Shown in pieces: positions 25,266-35,348 of a DNA stretch of 64,000 nt (position 1 is its first letter; each line of letters starts with the position of its first letter). Position numbers and translations under genes: made by a program. A model generated the notes under the pieces. It saw only the letters and a program-made list of their open reading frames with translations, did no database searches and was not told the origin of the DNA. The DNA is from Amylibacter sp. IMCC11727 (GTDB lineage Bacteria; Pseudomonadota; Alphaproteobacteria; Rhodobacterales; Rhodobacteraceae): assembly GCF_029854195.1 (NCBI RefSeq), contig NZ_CP122960.1, positions 3,230,001 to 3,294,000 of the forward strand, read 5' to 3'.

Positions 25266-26059
25266 ACCCACCAATCTGGATACTGCGCAGCAATCTGTTG
25301 TGCCGCATCGTTCGCGGCAGCCTCGGCTTCATAAACCCCAAAACAGGTGGCACCTGACCCAGACATACGCGTCAGGGTCGCCTGTGTTTCTTCAAGGGCT
25401 GCCAAGACACGGGCAATCACAGGCGCGACCGCAATCGCAGGCGGCTGCAAATCATTACGTTGATTGGAAATCCACGCCCAAGCATCCATCCCTTGTGGAT
25501 CTAGCGGCGGATTTTCCTTACTTTGCAATGCCTTAAAAATAGTCGGCGTCGATACGGACACATTCGGATTCACCAAAACCATCGCCTTGGCCGTCACGTC
25601 CGTGATGGGCGAAATATCCTCGCCAATCCCGCGCATCCGAACGGTTTGATGGTCCATACACACGGGCACATCCGCCCCTAACGCCAGCTGCATCGCCACC
25701 GCGGGCAACGGTTCATTCCACAACCGCGCCAACCCGCGCAGTGCCGCAGCCGCGTCCGCCGATCCCCCGCCAATTCCCGAAGCAATGGGCAGGTTTTTCT
25801 CCAAATGGATCGCCGCACCCTTTCCACCAGAAAAACAGCGCGCAGCCTTTAGGATCAGATTATCAGCTTCCCCTGACAGCCCATCGCCAAACGGCCCACC
25901 AATGGTCAGCGTGGTTTGTTCCGCAGGTTCAAAGGTCAGCACATCACCGAATTCAGCAAAGCCAACAACACTGTCGAGCAGATGATACCCATCCGCCCGT
26001 TGACCAACCACGTGCAGGCAAAGATTGATCTTTGCCCGTGCAATTTCTTTAATTGTCAT
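25241..26059 (-). CDS. ispE: 4-diphosphocytidyl-2-C-methyl-D-erythritol kinase
   Basis: This 272-residue GHMP kinase acts in the methylerythritol phosphate route to isoprenoids. The ATP loop is IASGIGGGSADAAAALRGL near residue 93. The N-terminal ARAKINLCLHVVGQRADGYH motif is intact. The start overlaps the end of the TPR gene by 11 bases, so the two are coupled. The neighbouring polyprenyl synthase uses products of the same pathway. Confidence 0.94.
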   Translation of the reverse strand: MTIKEIARAKINLCLHVVGQRADGYHLLDSVVGFAEFGDVLTFEPAEQTTLTIGGPFGDGLSGEADNLILKAARCFSGGKGAAIHLEKNLPIASGIGGGSADAAAALRGLARLWNEPLPAVAMQLALGADVPVCMDHQTVRMRGIGEDISPITDVTAKAMVLVNPNVSVSTPTIFKALQSKENPPLDPQGMDAWAWISNQRNDLQPPAIAVAPVIARVLAALEETQATLTRMSGSGATCFGVYEAEAAANDAAQQIAAQYPDWWVQTTRLTT

Positions 26060-27764
26060 TGCTCAACGTGGTTTCGTTTTTGGCTTCGTCTTCCAACACG
26101 GCATCCAACCCAACATCCAACTTGCGCCGAATGCGATCCGCGTCTTTTTCCTCTGGCTTAAAGGACAACGCACGCTGCCACTGAAACTCTGCTTCGCGTT
26201 TGCGGCCCACCATCCAGTACACATCACCCAGATGATCGTTGATAATCGGGTCATTCGATACCAATTGCACTGCCCGTTCCATCGGCGCAACGGCCTCTTC
26301 GAATTTGCCAAGACGATACAAAACCCAACCCAGACTATCGGTGATAAATCCATCATTTGGTCGTGCGGCCACGGCGGACTCGATCATGGCTTGGGCTTCG
26401 TCCAGCTTCAGCCCAAACTCAACCAAAGAATACCCAAGATAGTTCAGCACCAACGGCTGATCAGGATTCAATTCCAACGCGCGGCGGAAATCGGCCTCTG
26501 CCGCCTCCCAATTGCCATCCCGCTCATGGGTGATGCCACGGGCATAAAATAGGAACCAATGATTTGGTGCTGGATCAGGGATCATGTCCACTGCAACGTC
26601 ATAAGCAGCCGTCGCTTCGGAATACCGCTCCTGCCCGCGCAGCACATCGCCTAGCGACATATGAACCCGAGGCACATCTCCGTGCGATCGTGTCAGTCCG
26701 CGTAAAACTTCAATCGCAGCATCTGGTTTTTCCGCTTCAACCAACGCATCGGACCGCCCCAATTCCGCATTCAAAAACATCGGATCATCTTGGGGCACAG
26801 ACGCATAAGATTTAGTGGCCAAATCAAACTGCTTTTGATCCTGCAAAATTTCCGCAGTCAACAAAACTGCCTCGGCATACTTTGGACGCAGATATTCCGC
26901 CAAACGGGCATAGATCAGCGCATAGCGCACATCGCCCTGTTGCTGGTCGCGATCATAAACATTGGCCAGCGTCAAAAACACCTCCGCCGCGCCTTGTTTC
27001 GCGTTGGTGATATAGGTGTAATCCACCACCCCTTGATCCGCGATTGCATCACGCAGCGTTGCCACACCTTGATCTGATGTTCCGCGCAATGCACCGTTCA
27101 ACAAATCCAGCGCTTCCTGTTTGCGATCCAGTTGCGACATGATTTGTGCATGGGCAATCAGGCTGCCACGATTCAAGCGCAAGTTGCCGTTTTCATCCCC
27201 CACAAGAATACGATCCGCCGTATCAAAATCCCCAACGGACGCCACGGCCAACGCTTTGTGATATTGCCCGAACAGGCGCAACACAGTGGGGTTCTGCATG
27301 TCATCAAACGCGTTAATCGCCGCGGTCATTTTCCCATCACCAAGCGCAACCCAACCTGACAAAAGCCCATGCAACAACGGTGTGAAACGATCTTCACCAT
27401 CTTTCAAAATGGCCTGCGCCTCCGCGTAATCGCCTCTTTTAATCGCATCCGCCGTAAGAACCAGATCGGCCAGCTGGCCACCAAACTGCCCAGACGCCAC
27501 CTTGGTTGCAATGACCACAGCGCGGTCCACATCACCTTTGCCGACAAACGAAATCAGCGCGTTTTGGAGCAGATACGGATTGTTTGGATCACGGGCCAAA
27601 GCTTGCGCATAAAACTTCGCCGCTTGATCATAATTATTGTCGCGATTGGCTTGGTTCCCCGCCAAATACGCACCCGCGAGCCCTTGGGAAAGGGTCGGTG
27701 TCGCCACTCCAAATGCTGCAACACATCCCAAAACCATTGCGATCTTTTTGGTCAAACCTGCCAC
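26049..27764 (-). CDS. Exported tetratricopeptide-repeat protein
   Basis: This 571-residue protein begins with a signal peptide (MAGLTKKIAMVLGCVAAFG, cleavage near residue 27) and is then made of TPR units, for example residues 28-75 and a strong block at about 370-550 with alternating Ala/Leu/Tyr. Conserved units include GNWEAAEADFRRALELNPDQ and LGKFEEAVAPMERAVQL. It is likely periplasmic, where such proteins scaffold envelope complexes. It precedes ispE, an order frequent in Rhodobacterales. The partner is unknown. Confidence 0.85.
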   Translation of the reverse strand: MAGLTKKIAMVLGCVAAFGVATPTLSQGLAGAYLAGNQANRDNNYDQAAKFYAQALARDPNNPYLLQNALISFVGKGDVDRAVVIATKVASGQFGGQLADLVLTADAIKRGDYAEAQAILKDGEDRFTPLLHGLLSGWVALGDGKMTAAINAFDDMQNPTVLRLFGQYHKALAVASVGDFDTADRILVGDENGNLRLNRGSLIAHAQIMSQLDRKQEALDLLNGALRGTSDQGVATLRDAIADQGVVDYTYITNAKQGAAEVFLTLANVYDRDQQQGDVRYALIYARLAEYLRPKYAEAVLLTAEILQDQKQFDLATKSYASVPQDDPMFLNAELGRSDALVEAEKPDAAIEVLRGLTRSHGDVPRVHMSLGDVLRGQERYSEATAAYDVAVDMIPDPAPNHWFLFYARGITHERDGNWEAAEADFRRALELNPDQPLVLNYLGYSLVEFGLKLDEAQAMIESAVAARPNDGFITDSLGWVLYRLGKFEEAVAPMERAVQLVSNDPIINDHLGDVYWMVGRKREAEFQWQRALSFKPEEKDADRIRRKLDVGLDAVLEDEAKNETTLSNDN

Positions 27765-27865
27765 GTGGTATCCGATCTTTTTTCTGTTTGGCTAAAACCT
27801 AGCCCCAGTCCCATTGATTGACAATGAACTCAGCCGCTTTTTCGATCACAACTTCGCAGGCTCGC

Positions 27866-27897
27866 AAAGAAAAACCCCAGCGCAGTGGCTGGGGTTT
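27866..27897 (-). terminator. Rho-independent terminator of the ETF-QO gene
   Basis: AAACCCCAGC and GCTGGGGTTT make a 10-bp stem around a 6-base loop. On the minus strand it is followed by TTTTTC-like T-rich sequence. It is 22 bases beyond the stop codon. Confidence 0.85.
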
Positions 27898-27918
27898 AAC
27901 ATTTCCAAAAGGTCCGCC

Positions 27919-29574
27919 TTACATATTGGGGTAATTCGGTCCTTCGCCACCTTGCGGGGTGGCCCAATTGATGTTCTGGCTTGGATCTTTGATATCGCAG
28001 GTTTTGCAATGCACACAGTTTTGCGCGTTGATTTGGAACCGTGGATTGGACCCATCATCATCCCGCAGCACTTCGTACACGCCCGCAGGGCAATACCGTT
28101 GCGCAGGCTCTGCGTATTCTGGCAAGTTCACCCCAATCGGAATGCTCGCATCCTTCAACTGCAAATGGCTTGGCTGATCTTCGGCATGGTTTGTGGCCGA
28201 AAACGAAACGTTGGTCAGACGATCAAATGACAAAACCCCATCTGGCTTTGGATAATCAATCGTCGGGTAATCCGCTGCTTTACCAGTGGAGGCCGCATCA
28301 GATTTGCCATGCTTCACTGTGCCCAGCAGGCTGAATTTGAAAATCGACTGGAACCACATATCAAACCCACCGATGGACAACCCACCCAGCGGACCAAACT
28401 TGCCGTTCAGCGGCGCAACATTGCGAACCGTCTTCAGGTCTTTGCCAACTGGACCCGAACGCAACTCTGCATCGTATCCTGTCAACTCATCCCCTTCGCG
28501 GCCCGCTTTGATCGCTTCAACCGCGTGTTCCGCAGCGGCCTTACCAGACAGCATCGCGTTGTGGTTGCCCTTAATCCGCGGCAGGTTCACCAAACCAACG
28601 GAACACCCCAGCAGCGCACCACCTGGGAACACAGCTTTTGGCATGGATTGGAAACCACCTTTGGTCACGGCGCGTGCGCCATAGGCAACCCGTTTACCGC
28701 CTTCCAGAACCTTCGCAATCCGTGGGTGATGCTTCCACTTTTGGAATTCCATATACGGGAACAGATGTGGATTCTTGTAGTTCAGGTCGATGATGTACCC
28801 AACATACACTTGGTTATTATCTAGGTGGTACATGAATGACCCACCGCCGTTTTTGAACCCAAGCGGCCAGCCCATCGTGTGGGTCACTTCGCCTTCATTG
28901 TGGTTCTCTGGCTTCACTTCCCAGATTTCTTTCATGCCAAGGCCGAATTTGGCAACATCGCTGTCCTTGTCCAATTCGTATTTCGCGATCAACTGTTTCG
29001 CCAGCGATCCGCGAACACCTTCGGAAATCATCACGTATTTGCCATGCAACTCCATGCCCGGCTCGTAATTCGCGCCTTTGGTTCCGTCTGGCTCAATGCC
29101 AAACTCACCCGCAACCACGCCTTTGACTTCGCCGTTTTCGCCGTACACCAATTCAGAACATGCCATGCCTGGGAAAATCTCAACACCCATCTCTTCGGCT
29201 TGTTCGGCCATCCAACGGCATACGTTGCCCATGGACACAATGTAATTGCCGTGATTGTTCATCAACGGTGGCATCATCATGTTTGGCAGGCGCAGTTGGC
29301 CCGCTTCGCCCAGAACGTAAAAGTTGTCTTCTTTCACAGGCACGTTCAACGGCGCGCCTTTTTCTTTCCAGTCCGGGATCAACGCGTCCAAGCCGCACGG
29401 GTCCAGCACCGCACCAGACAGGATATGCGCCCCAACTTCAGACCCTTTTTCCAGAACCACAACATCCAGATCAGGGTCCAGTTGTTTCACACGGATCGCC
29501 GCAGACAAGCCCGATGGCCCTGCCCCAACAATCACCACGTCATATGGCATCGACTCGCGTTCAATCTCGGACAT
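27919..29574 (-). CDS. Electron transfer flavoprotein-ubiquinone oxidoreductase
   Basis: This 551-residue inner-membrane-associated flavoprotein passes electrons from ETF to ubiquinone during fatty and amino acid oxidation. FAD binds at VIVGAGPSGLSAAIR near residue 14. The C-terminal 4Fe-4S cluster has cysteines in RYCPAGVYEV and NCVHCKTCDIKDP. The ending PQGGEGPNYPNM is the family's tail. GGGAGA lies before the ATG and a terminator follows, so it is monocistronic. Confidence 0.95.
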   Translation of the reverse strand: MSEIERESMPYDVVIVGAGPSGLSAAIRVKQLDPDLDVVVLEKGSEVGAHILSGAVLDPCGLDALIPDWKEKGAPLNVPVKEDNFYVLGEAGQLRLPNMMMPPLMNNHGNYIVSMGNVCRWMAEQAEEMGVEIFPGMACSELVYGENGEVKGVVAGEFGIEPDGTKGANYEPGMELHGKYVMISEGVRGSLAKQLIAKYELDKDSDVAKFGLGMKEIWEVKPENHNEGEVTHTMGWPLGFKNGGGSFMYHLDNNQVYVGYIIDLNYKNPHLFPYMEFQKWKHHPRIAKVLEGGKRVAYGARAVTKGGFQSMPKAVFPGGALLGCSVGLVNLPRIKGNHNAMLSGKAAAEHAVEAIKAGREGDELTGYDAELRSGPVGKDLKTVRNVAPLNGKFGPLGGLSIGGFDMWFQSIFKFSLLGTVKHGKSDAASTGKAADYPTIDYPKPDGVLSFDRLTNVSFSATNHAEDQPSHLQLKDASIPIGVNLPEYAEPAQRYCPAGVYEVLRDDDGSNPRFQINAQNCVHCKTCDIKDPSQNINWATPQGGEGPNYPNM

Positions 29575-29821
29575 TTCTCATTCTCCCAAACAACACCGCT
29601 CATTGGGTGCAAAACTATCTGCGTTCTTCTAGTGTCATCGCCGTAATAGAGCAATAAATAAAGGATAACTTGGCGTCGCACGACCAATTATTGCGTTACA
29701 AACAACGGAACATGCCATTTGGGCATACCAATCCCCCGAAATCCAACTACAAACGGCCCTTGCGGTTGGGGCAAACCACTTTTATTGTCTCGCTCTGATA
29801 CAGGCGACAGGACAGTTAAAT

Positions 29822-30292
29822 ATGGATAAGATTCCAATCACGCCCGCTGGCTTCAAGGCCGCTGAAACAGAGCTTAAACAACTGAAAACCGTTGATCGCC
29901 CCGCCGTGATCAAAGCGATTGCAGAAGCACGCGAACACGGCGATCTGTCGGAAAACGCGGAATACCATGCGGCGCGCGAACAACAAAGCCACATTGAGGG
30001 TCGCATCAAAGAACTCGAAGGGGTGATCAGCCTCGCCGATGTGATCGACGTAACCAAACTATCAGGGTCAATCAAATTTGGTGCAACCGTTGAACTCTTT
30101 GACGAAGACACCGAAGAAGAGAAAACCTATCAGATCGTTGGTGAAACCGAAGCGGACATCACCAAAAATCAGCTGAACATCAAATCACCCATCGCCCGCG
30201 CCTTGATCGGCAAAGAAGAAGGTGACAGTGTCGAGGTGCGCACGCCAGGCGGTACAAAAAATTACGAAGTTGTGAGTGTGAAGTTTATCTAA
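29822..30292 (+). CDS. greA: Transcription elongation factor GreA
   Basis: This 156-residue protein rescues backtracked RNA polymerase. The N-terminal coiled coil contains the acidic tip DLSENAEYHAAREQQ near residue 42. The C-terminal domain ends SPIARALIGKEEGDSVEVRTPGG and a final beta strand, all typical. The 247 bases upstream hold no gene that I can see; the promoter should lie there. Confidence 0.95.
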   Translation: MDKIPITPAGFKAAETELKQLKTVDRPAVIKAIAEAREHGDLSENAEYHAAREQQSHIEGRIKELEGVISLADVIDVTKLSGSIKFGATVELFDEDTEEEKTYQIVGETEADITKNQLNIKSPIARALIGKEEGDSVEVRTPGGTKNYEVVSVKFI

Positions 30293-30350
30293 CGCGGTCT
30301 TCGGAACGCAGTAATCTTTCAAATCAACTGGGTCACAAAGGCCAATCACG

Positions 30351-31355
30351 ATGTCTGACCAAAATCAAAGCCTCGGCCCTGCTAAGCCAAACAACTCTGG
30401 CGCGGAAACGCGCATCGCCTTGGCGTTGACGCTGTTTTGGCTTTTGGCATGTTGTTTGTATATCTTTGGCGTGCCCAACGCGCTCGTCGAAGCAACCGCC
30501 AGCCTGCTCACTTTGATGATCACTTTCATGGCGATGTTTTTCCCTGTGATCGTGATTTGGACCGTGGCCTATGTGTCAAACTCTGTGCGTATCATGCAGG
30601 CCGAAACCAATGTGCTGCGCGCCTCCATGGATCAAATCAAAACGGTTTTGGCCGAAAAACCCGCCATGGACGATGGCTCCCTCAAAGAACAGTTGGCTGA
30701 AATCACGGCCCTGACCCAACAAACCGACAGCCGCCTGAACGCGCTTGCAGAACAGCAAACCGCACCCACGGAGTCTGGTCCAATTCGCACCGATGCCGCC
30801 GCGCTCGCCGAAAAAACACCAGAGCCTGAAGACCTCAGCCAAACAAAGCTGCCGCTGCAAACCCCCACAGGGCCAGAGCGGATGCCAATCACCGTGGCCG
30901 AATTTATCAAGGCACTGAATTTCCCAGAAAACGCCGAAGACAAAGAAGGCTTTCGCGTGTTGCGCCGCGCATTTGAAGAACGCGAGCTTGGCAAACTGCT
31001 TCAAGCTTCCCAAGACGTGCTGACCCTTTTGTCCCAAGACGGCATTTATATGGACGACCTCAACCCAGACAAACCGCTGCCCACCGTATGGCGGCGTTTT
31101 GCGGCTGGGCAACGAGGTCTCACCGTTTCCGCCCTTGGCGGCATTCGCGATCGCTCCGCACTGACCCTGGCAAAAACACGGTTGAAAAACGATCCCGTCT
31201 TTCGCGACGCGACCCATCATTTCTTACGCAAATTCGATCAAATCCTGATCGAATTTGAACCCACCGCCGAAGATTCCGAGCTTTTGGAAATGTCCCAAAC
31301 CCGCACCGCCCGCGCCTTTATGCTGCTTGGCCGTGTGGCAGGATCCTTCGACTAG
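30351..31355 (+). CDS. Conserved membrane protein of unknown function
   Basis: This 334-residue protein has two closely spaced membrane helices (about 22-43 and 51-75), a coiled-coil stretch near 80-130 (METNVLRASMDQIKTV-like, then LKEQLAEITALTQQ), a Pro/Glu-rich linker near 135-180, and a helical C-terminal domain of 150 residues. I do not recognise a named family. It follows greA by 58 bases on the same strand, and converges on moeA with a three-base gap. No function is proposed. Confidence 0.65.
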   Translation: MSDQNQSLGPAKPNNSGAETRIALALTLFWLLACCLYIFGVPNALVEATASLLTLMITFMAMFFPVIVIWTVAYVSNSVRIMQAETNVLRASMDQIKTVLAEKPAMDDGSLKEQLAEITALTQQTDSRLNALAEQQTAPTESGPIRTDAAALAEKTPEPEDLSQTKLPLQTPTGPERMPITVAEFIKALNFPENAEDKEGFRVLRRAFEERELGKLLQASQDVLTLLSQDGIYMDDLNPDKPLPTVWRRFAAGQRGLTVSALGGIRDRSALTLAKTRLKNDPVFRDATHHFLRKFDQILIEFEPTAEDSELLEMSQTRTARAFMLLGRVAGSFD

Positions 31356-31358
31356 GCG

Positions 31359-32615
31359 CTACAGACCAAACGACCCAAACGGATAAAACCGCACAGGGTC
31401 TCCTTCGGCCACAACCTGCGCGTCGTCACCCAATTCAACCAACCCTTCGGCCCAGCTTAGCCCCGAAATGCGCCCCGACCCTTCGGATTTAAACACTTCC
31501 GCCGCGCCATTGCGGACACGGGCCCGCAGATATTCCCGCCGCCCTGCCTTTTTGTTCTTTGCAAACGCTGCTGGCACGTCAAAACCCGCAGGCTCTTGCC
31601 AAGCGGCCCCTGCCAACAAGCACAATGCAGGCCGTGCAAAAACCAAAGTGCAAACCAGCGCCGCCACAGGATTACCAGGCAACCCAAACACCGGCACACC
31701 GTCCCACAAGGCTAGCGCCAACGGGCGACCGGGTTTCACCGCAATACGCCACGTCTGCACGTCCCCTTTGGCAGACAGCACCGCCGAAACATGATCTTCA
31801 TCCCCTGCCGATGCGCCACCACTTGTTAAGATCGCATCCGCCTGCGCTGCCCCTTGTGACAGCGCCGCTTCCACACGGGCGGGATCATCGGCCACATGGC
31901 CCAGATCAACCGCCTCAAATCCCCACTGCGCAATTGCATCCAACAGCATCGGGCGGTTCGCATCAAAAATCTGCGAATCCGTCGCAGGCTCCCCAACGCT
32001 TACAACCTCGTCCCCCGTGGACACCACACCAACGCGCAAACGGTGCCGCACAGAAACTTGCGAAACACCCGTTGCCGCCAACAGCGCCAAATCCTGAGAC
32101 CGCAAAACATGCCCCGCTTTGAAAATGGGTGCATCCGCAACCACATCTTCACCAGCTGCACGGGTGTTCGCCCCCCGCTTCAGCCCCGAACGAAACGCAA
32201 TTCTACCGTCGGCAATGCTGCAATCTTCTTCCAACACCACGGTATCAACACCGCTGGGCACACGCGCACCTGTCAGAATTCGCAACGCCGTCCCCGCGGG
32301 AACAATCCCTTCAAACGCCCCGCCCGCCGCAGAACGGCCCGCCGTCAATGGCAGTTCGCACACGTCACCTGACGGCAGATCATCAAAAGCAAACCCATAC
32401 CCATCCACCGCCGAATTGGCATAGGGCGGATTGGATCGTGCCGCCTTTACATCCTCGGCCAAAATGCGCCCACCCGCATCCCCTGTGGCGATGTCCTCTG
32501 CCTTGGTCACACAGTGCAAACCAGATCGCAACATGTCTAACGCACGGTCAACAGGGGTCCAATCCACACCGGGTGGCATAGCAAAACAATCGTCTTTCAG
32601 GGGCGGTGGTTTCAT
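31359..32615 (-). CDS. moeA: Molybdopterin molybdotransferase
   Basis: This 418-residue enzyme inserts molybdate into adenylylated molybdopterin. Family marks are NPPYANSAVDGYGFA near residue 63, PAGTALRILTGARVP near 107, VVSTGDEVV near 192, DANRPML, SGGASAGDEDHV near 250, and GLPGNPVAAL near 300. The start overlaps the mobB stop by four bases. It is the last gene of the fdhD-mobA-mobB-moeA operon. Confidence 0.94.
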   Translation of the reverse strand: MKPPPLKDDCFAMPPGVDWTPVDRALDMLRSGLHCVTKAEDIATGDAGGRILAEDVKAARSNPPYANSAVDGYGFAFDDLPSGDVCELPLTAGRSAAGGAFEGIVPAGTALRILTGARVPSGVDTVVLEEDCSIADGRIAFRSGLKRGANTRAAGEDVVADAPIFKAGHVLRSQDLALLAATGVSQVSVRHRLRVGVVSTGDEVVSVGEPATDSQIFDANRPMLLDAIAQWGFEAVDLGHVADDPARVEAALSQGAAQADAILTSGGASAGDEDHVSAVLSAKGDVQTWRIAVKPGRPLALALWDGVPVFGLPGNPVAALVCTLVFARPALCLLAGAAWQEPAGFDVPAAFAKNKKAGRREYLRARVRNGAAEVFKSEGSGRISGLSWAEGLVELGDDAQVVAEGDPVRFYPFGSFGL

Positions 32616-33106
32616 CCCAAACCAACCTGTTCCAACACAAAATCCGCAATGGCAGCGGTGTCGTTTAAATCAAAAACAGGCTGTGCCAAATCCACCTGCG
32701 TATCACTGGCCAGCGCAACAATGCTGGCGTCAGTTTTGGCCAAAATATCCTTGCCTGTCGCCGCGCGATGGCATTCAATTTTACTGTGCCCTTCAGCCTT
32801 GAACCCCTCGACCAGCACCAAATCCACAGGGGTCAGCTTGGTCAAAAGATCGGCCAAGGGAACTTCAGGCGCGCCACGCAATTCGTGCATCAAAGCCCAG
32901 CGATTGCCAGACGACAACAACACCTCACGCGCCCCTGCTTCGCGGTGGCGGTAACTGTCGCGCCCTTCGTGATCCACATCAAACGAATGGTGCGCGTGTT
33001 TCACCGTGGACACCGTAAAACCACGCGCCACGATTTCGCTGACCAAGCGTTCCACCAGCCCCGTTTTGCCCGTGTTCTTCCACCCCGTGATGCCAAAAAC
33101 CTTCAC
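32612..33106 (-). CDS. mobB: Molybdopterin-guanine dinucleotide biosynthesis adaptor MobB
   Basis: This 164-residue GTP-binding protein aids the formation of the guanine dinucleotide cofactor. The P-loop is GWKNTGKTGLVERL near residue 7. DSYRHREAGAREVLL and DLVLVEGFKAEGHSKIE follow, as in MobB. It overlaps mobA by four bases at the start and moeA by four at the end. Confidence 0.92.
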   Translation of the reverse strand: MKVFGITGWKNTGKTGLVERLVSEIVARGFTVSTVKHAHHSFDVDHEGRDSYRHREAGAREVLLSSGNRWALMHELRGAPEVPLADLLTKLTPVDLVLVEGFKAEGHSKIECHRAATGKDILAKTDASIVALASDTQVDLAQPVFDLNDTAAIADFVLEQVGLG

Positions 33107-33714
33107 AGCTCAAACTCCGCAATCATCTGTTCTGCCCGTGCCATATCGTCTGGTGTGTTGACGTTAAAGAACGGATCAAACGGCTCTGCATCAAATTCCA
33201 CATTCACGCAGCCATGCGGTTTGGTCCATTGCACAACCTTGCGCACCCCGTCATTCAGTGCCCCACGCAAATCATCGCGCAAAGCCACGGGCCATTTGCC
33301 AAAGGTCGGATGCCGCGCTTGCCCGCGTTCAGGATCAGGGGTCACAGCCATGGCCAAATCCGCGCCTGTCGCATCCAACCGCGCCACAAAATCAACGGGG
33401 AAAAACGGCGTATCTGCGGCCACCGTTACAATATGCGTGGCCCCTTGACTGGCGGCATAATCCATCCCTGCCAAAACACCGGCCAGCGGCCCCGCAAATC
33501 CCGCTATCGTATCATTCACCACTGGCACACCCAGCCCTTCAAACCGCGAAGGATCTCCATTGGCATTCAGAATCACGGGTGAAATTTGCTTACCCAGCCG
33601 TACTTTCACACGCCCTAGCAACGACACCCCACCAAGGGTCAAAAGCCCCTTATCACCGCCCCCCATGCGCGATGACAAACCACCCGCAAGGATCACACCA
33701 ATTGCATCAACCAT
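33103..33714 (-). CDS. mobA: Molybdenum cofactor guanylyltransferase
   Basis: This 203-residue nucleotidyltransferase attaches GMP to molybdopterin. The N-terminal VILAGGLSSRMGGGDKGLL binds nucleotide; DTPFFPVDFVARL and HPTFGKWPVAL are typical further on. The start ATG at 33714 lies inside the last codons of fdhD and has GGAG eight bases upstream; the longer frame that runs back further is rejected. The product serves DMSO-reductase-family enzymes such as formate dehydrogenase. Confidence 0.92.
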   Translation of the reverse strand: MVDAIGVILAGGLSSRMGGGDKGLLTLGGVSLLGRVKVRLGKQISPVILNANGDPSRFEGLGVPVVNDTIAGFAGPLAGVLAGMDYAASQGATHIVTVAADTPFFPVDFVARLDATGADLAMAVTPDPERGQARHPTFGKWPVALRDDLRGALNDGVRKVVQWTKPHGCVNVEFDAEPFDPFFNVNTPDDMARAEQMIAEFEL

Positions 33715-34579
33715 CCGCCGATCTCCGCTTGCCCTTGTCATCTGCCACGGCCGCCAAATCCGCGTCCCACACCAACCGATCCGCACCTGCCAAACACATA
33801 AACCGCTTGCCACGCATCCGTCCAATCAACGTCAGCCCAACCTGCTGTGCAATCTCAACGCCCCAAGCGGTAAAACCAGATCGCGACGCCAAAACAGGGA
33901 TACCCATCAGCGCACATTTGATAACCATCTCGGATGTCAGCCGCCCCGTGGTGTACATAATTTTGTCACCCGCCTGCACGTTTTCAGACAGCATCCACCC
34001 TGCAATTTTATCCACTGCGTTGTGCCGCCCCACGTCTTCCATATACACAAGCGGCCGATCTTTTTGGCACAGCACAGTCCCATGGATTGCCCCTGCGGCC
34101 AGATACAGGCTCGGCGTTTGGTTAATCTTTGCAGCCAAGGAATACAGCCAACTGGTTTTCACCTGTGTCTGGGGCAAAACCACTTGGTCGAGCCCCTCCA
34201 TCATATCCCCAAAAACTGTCCCCACCGCACAGCCACTGGTGCGGGTTTTCTTCTTCAGCTTTTCTTCGAAAACCGTGGCCCCATCCGTGCGCACAACAAC
34301 CGTTTCCAGTTCTTCGTCGAAATCCACACCCAACACGGATTCACCGTCCGCCAGCATGCCCTGATTGCGCAAAAATCCCAGCGCGAGGTATTCAGGATAA
34401 TCCCCAATGGTCATCGCCGTGACGATCTCCTGACCATTCAGGAAAATCGTCAACGGGCGTTCTTCCACCACATTGATGTCTTGGGGCGCACCCGTGTGAT
34501 CGGTACCACGCACACTGCGGGTTAACCCATCACCGCCCGTGCTTGGGGCAATCACAAATTTTGACGATGGATCGGACAT
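33707..34579 (-). CDS. fdhD: Formate dehydrogenase accessory sulfurtransferase FdhD
   Basis: This 290-residue protein transfers sulfur to the molybdenum cofactor of formate dehydrogenase. The first part holds VEERPLTIFLNGQEI and LALGFLRNQGML. The cysteine loop reads TSGCAVGTVFGD: the first Cys of the usual CxxC is present, the second is Gly. The first is the essential one in Escherichia coli, so function is probably kept. Later come YLAAGAIHGTVLC, VYMEDVGRHNAVDKI and the GRLTSEMVIKCA motif. It leads the operon. No formate dehydrogenase is in the window. Confidence 0.92.
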   Translation of the reverse strand: MSDPSSKFVIAPSTGGDGLTRSVRGTDHTGAPQDINVVEERPLTIFLNGQEIVTAMTIGDYPEYLALGFLRNQGMLADGESVLGVDFDEELETVVVRTDGATVFEEKLKKKTRTSGCAVGTVFGDMMEGLDQVVLPQTQVKTSWLYSLAAKINQTPSLYLAAGAIHGTVLCQKDRPLVYMEDVGRHNAVDKIAGWMLSENVQAGDKIMYTTGRLTSEMVIKCALMGIPVLASRSGFTAWGVEIAQQVGLTLIGRMRGKRFMCLAGADRLVWDADLAAVADDKGKRRSADG

Positions 34580-34631
34580 GTTCCAATTGCCCCTTTGTGG
34601 GTTCTCACGTATTCGGGGTCATAGTATCATT

Positions 34632-35348
34632 ATGACCCAGCAACAAACCACATCCAAATCCGCCTTTTGGGCAGGCTATCGCGACTGCATGCCGTTTATT
34701 CTGGTGGCGGGCCCGTTTGGCATGCTGTTTGGCGTGGCGTCAACCGATCTGGGGCTGACCCTAATCGAAACCATGACCATGACAGTTTTGGTTATTGCAG
34801 GGGCCGCACAATTTACCGCTCTTCTGCTGCTCGAAGAAAACGCACCAACATTCATCATCATCCTCACCGCATTGGCCGTAAACCTGCGCATGGCGATGTA
34901 TTCCGCCGCGATGGTTCCCTACCTTGGCAAGGCGCCCAAAGGGATGAAACTGCTGCTGGCCTATTTCAACGTCGATCAATCCTTTGGCTTGGCCAGCGTC
35001 CGCTTCCCCCAAGAACCCACATGGACAGTGGCCATGCGCAGCGCCTATTTTTGTGGTGCATCTTTGGCGATCATGCCGTTTTGGGTGCTGTTTACATATC
35101 TTGGCGCGGCCTTTGGCACAAAAATACCCGACGCATTCGCGCTCGATTTTGCCCTGCCCATTTGCTTCTTGGCCATCATCGCCCCAGCATTACGCACACT
35201 GCCCCACGTACTAGCCGCAGCCGTATCCGTCATTGGCGCGCTCTTGCTTAGCTGGGTTCCCTTTTCGCTTGGCCTTATCATTGCGGCCATTGCCGCCATG
35301 ATGTCAGGTGCATTTGCCGAAAAATGGCTTCAGGATCGTAACTCATGA
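34632..35348 (+). CDS. azlC: AzlC family branched-chain amino acid exporter, large subunit
   Basis: This 238-residue protein has about six or seven membrane segments and the AzlC pattern: GYRDCMPFILVAGPFGMLFGV near the start, AGAAQFTALLLL near 55, and NLRMAMYSAAMVPYL near 80. With AzlD it exports branched-chain amino acids and analogues. The ATG at 34632 is chosen; an upstream frame of 31 codons lacks support. It is divergent from fdhD and overlaps azlD by four bases. Confidence 0.9.
   Translation: MTQQQTTSKSAFWAGYRDCMPFILVAGPFGMLFGVASTDLGLTLIETMTMTVLVIAGAAQFTALLLLEENAPTFIIILTALAVNLRMAMYSAAMVPYLGKAPKGMKLLLAYFNVDQSFGLASVRFPQEPTWTVAMRSAYFCGASLAIMPFWVLFTYLGAAFGTKIPDAFALDFALPICFLAIIAPALRTLPHVLAAAVSVIGALLLSWVPFSLGLIIAAIAAMMSGAFAEKWLQDRNS

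Noticed and set aside
33258..34525. Long plus-strand frames opposite mobA and fdhD
   Set aside because: They have low-complexity Pro/His/Arg composition, and the minus-strand genes have all family motifs.
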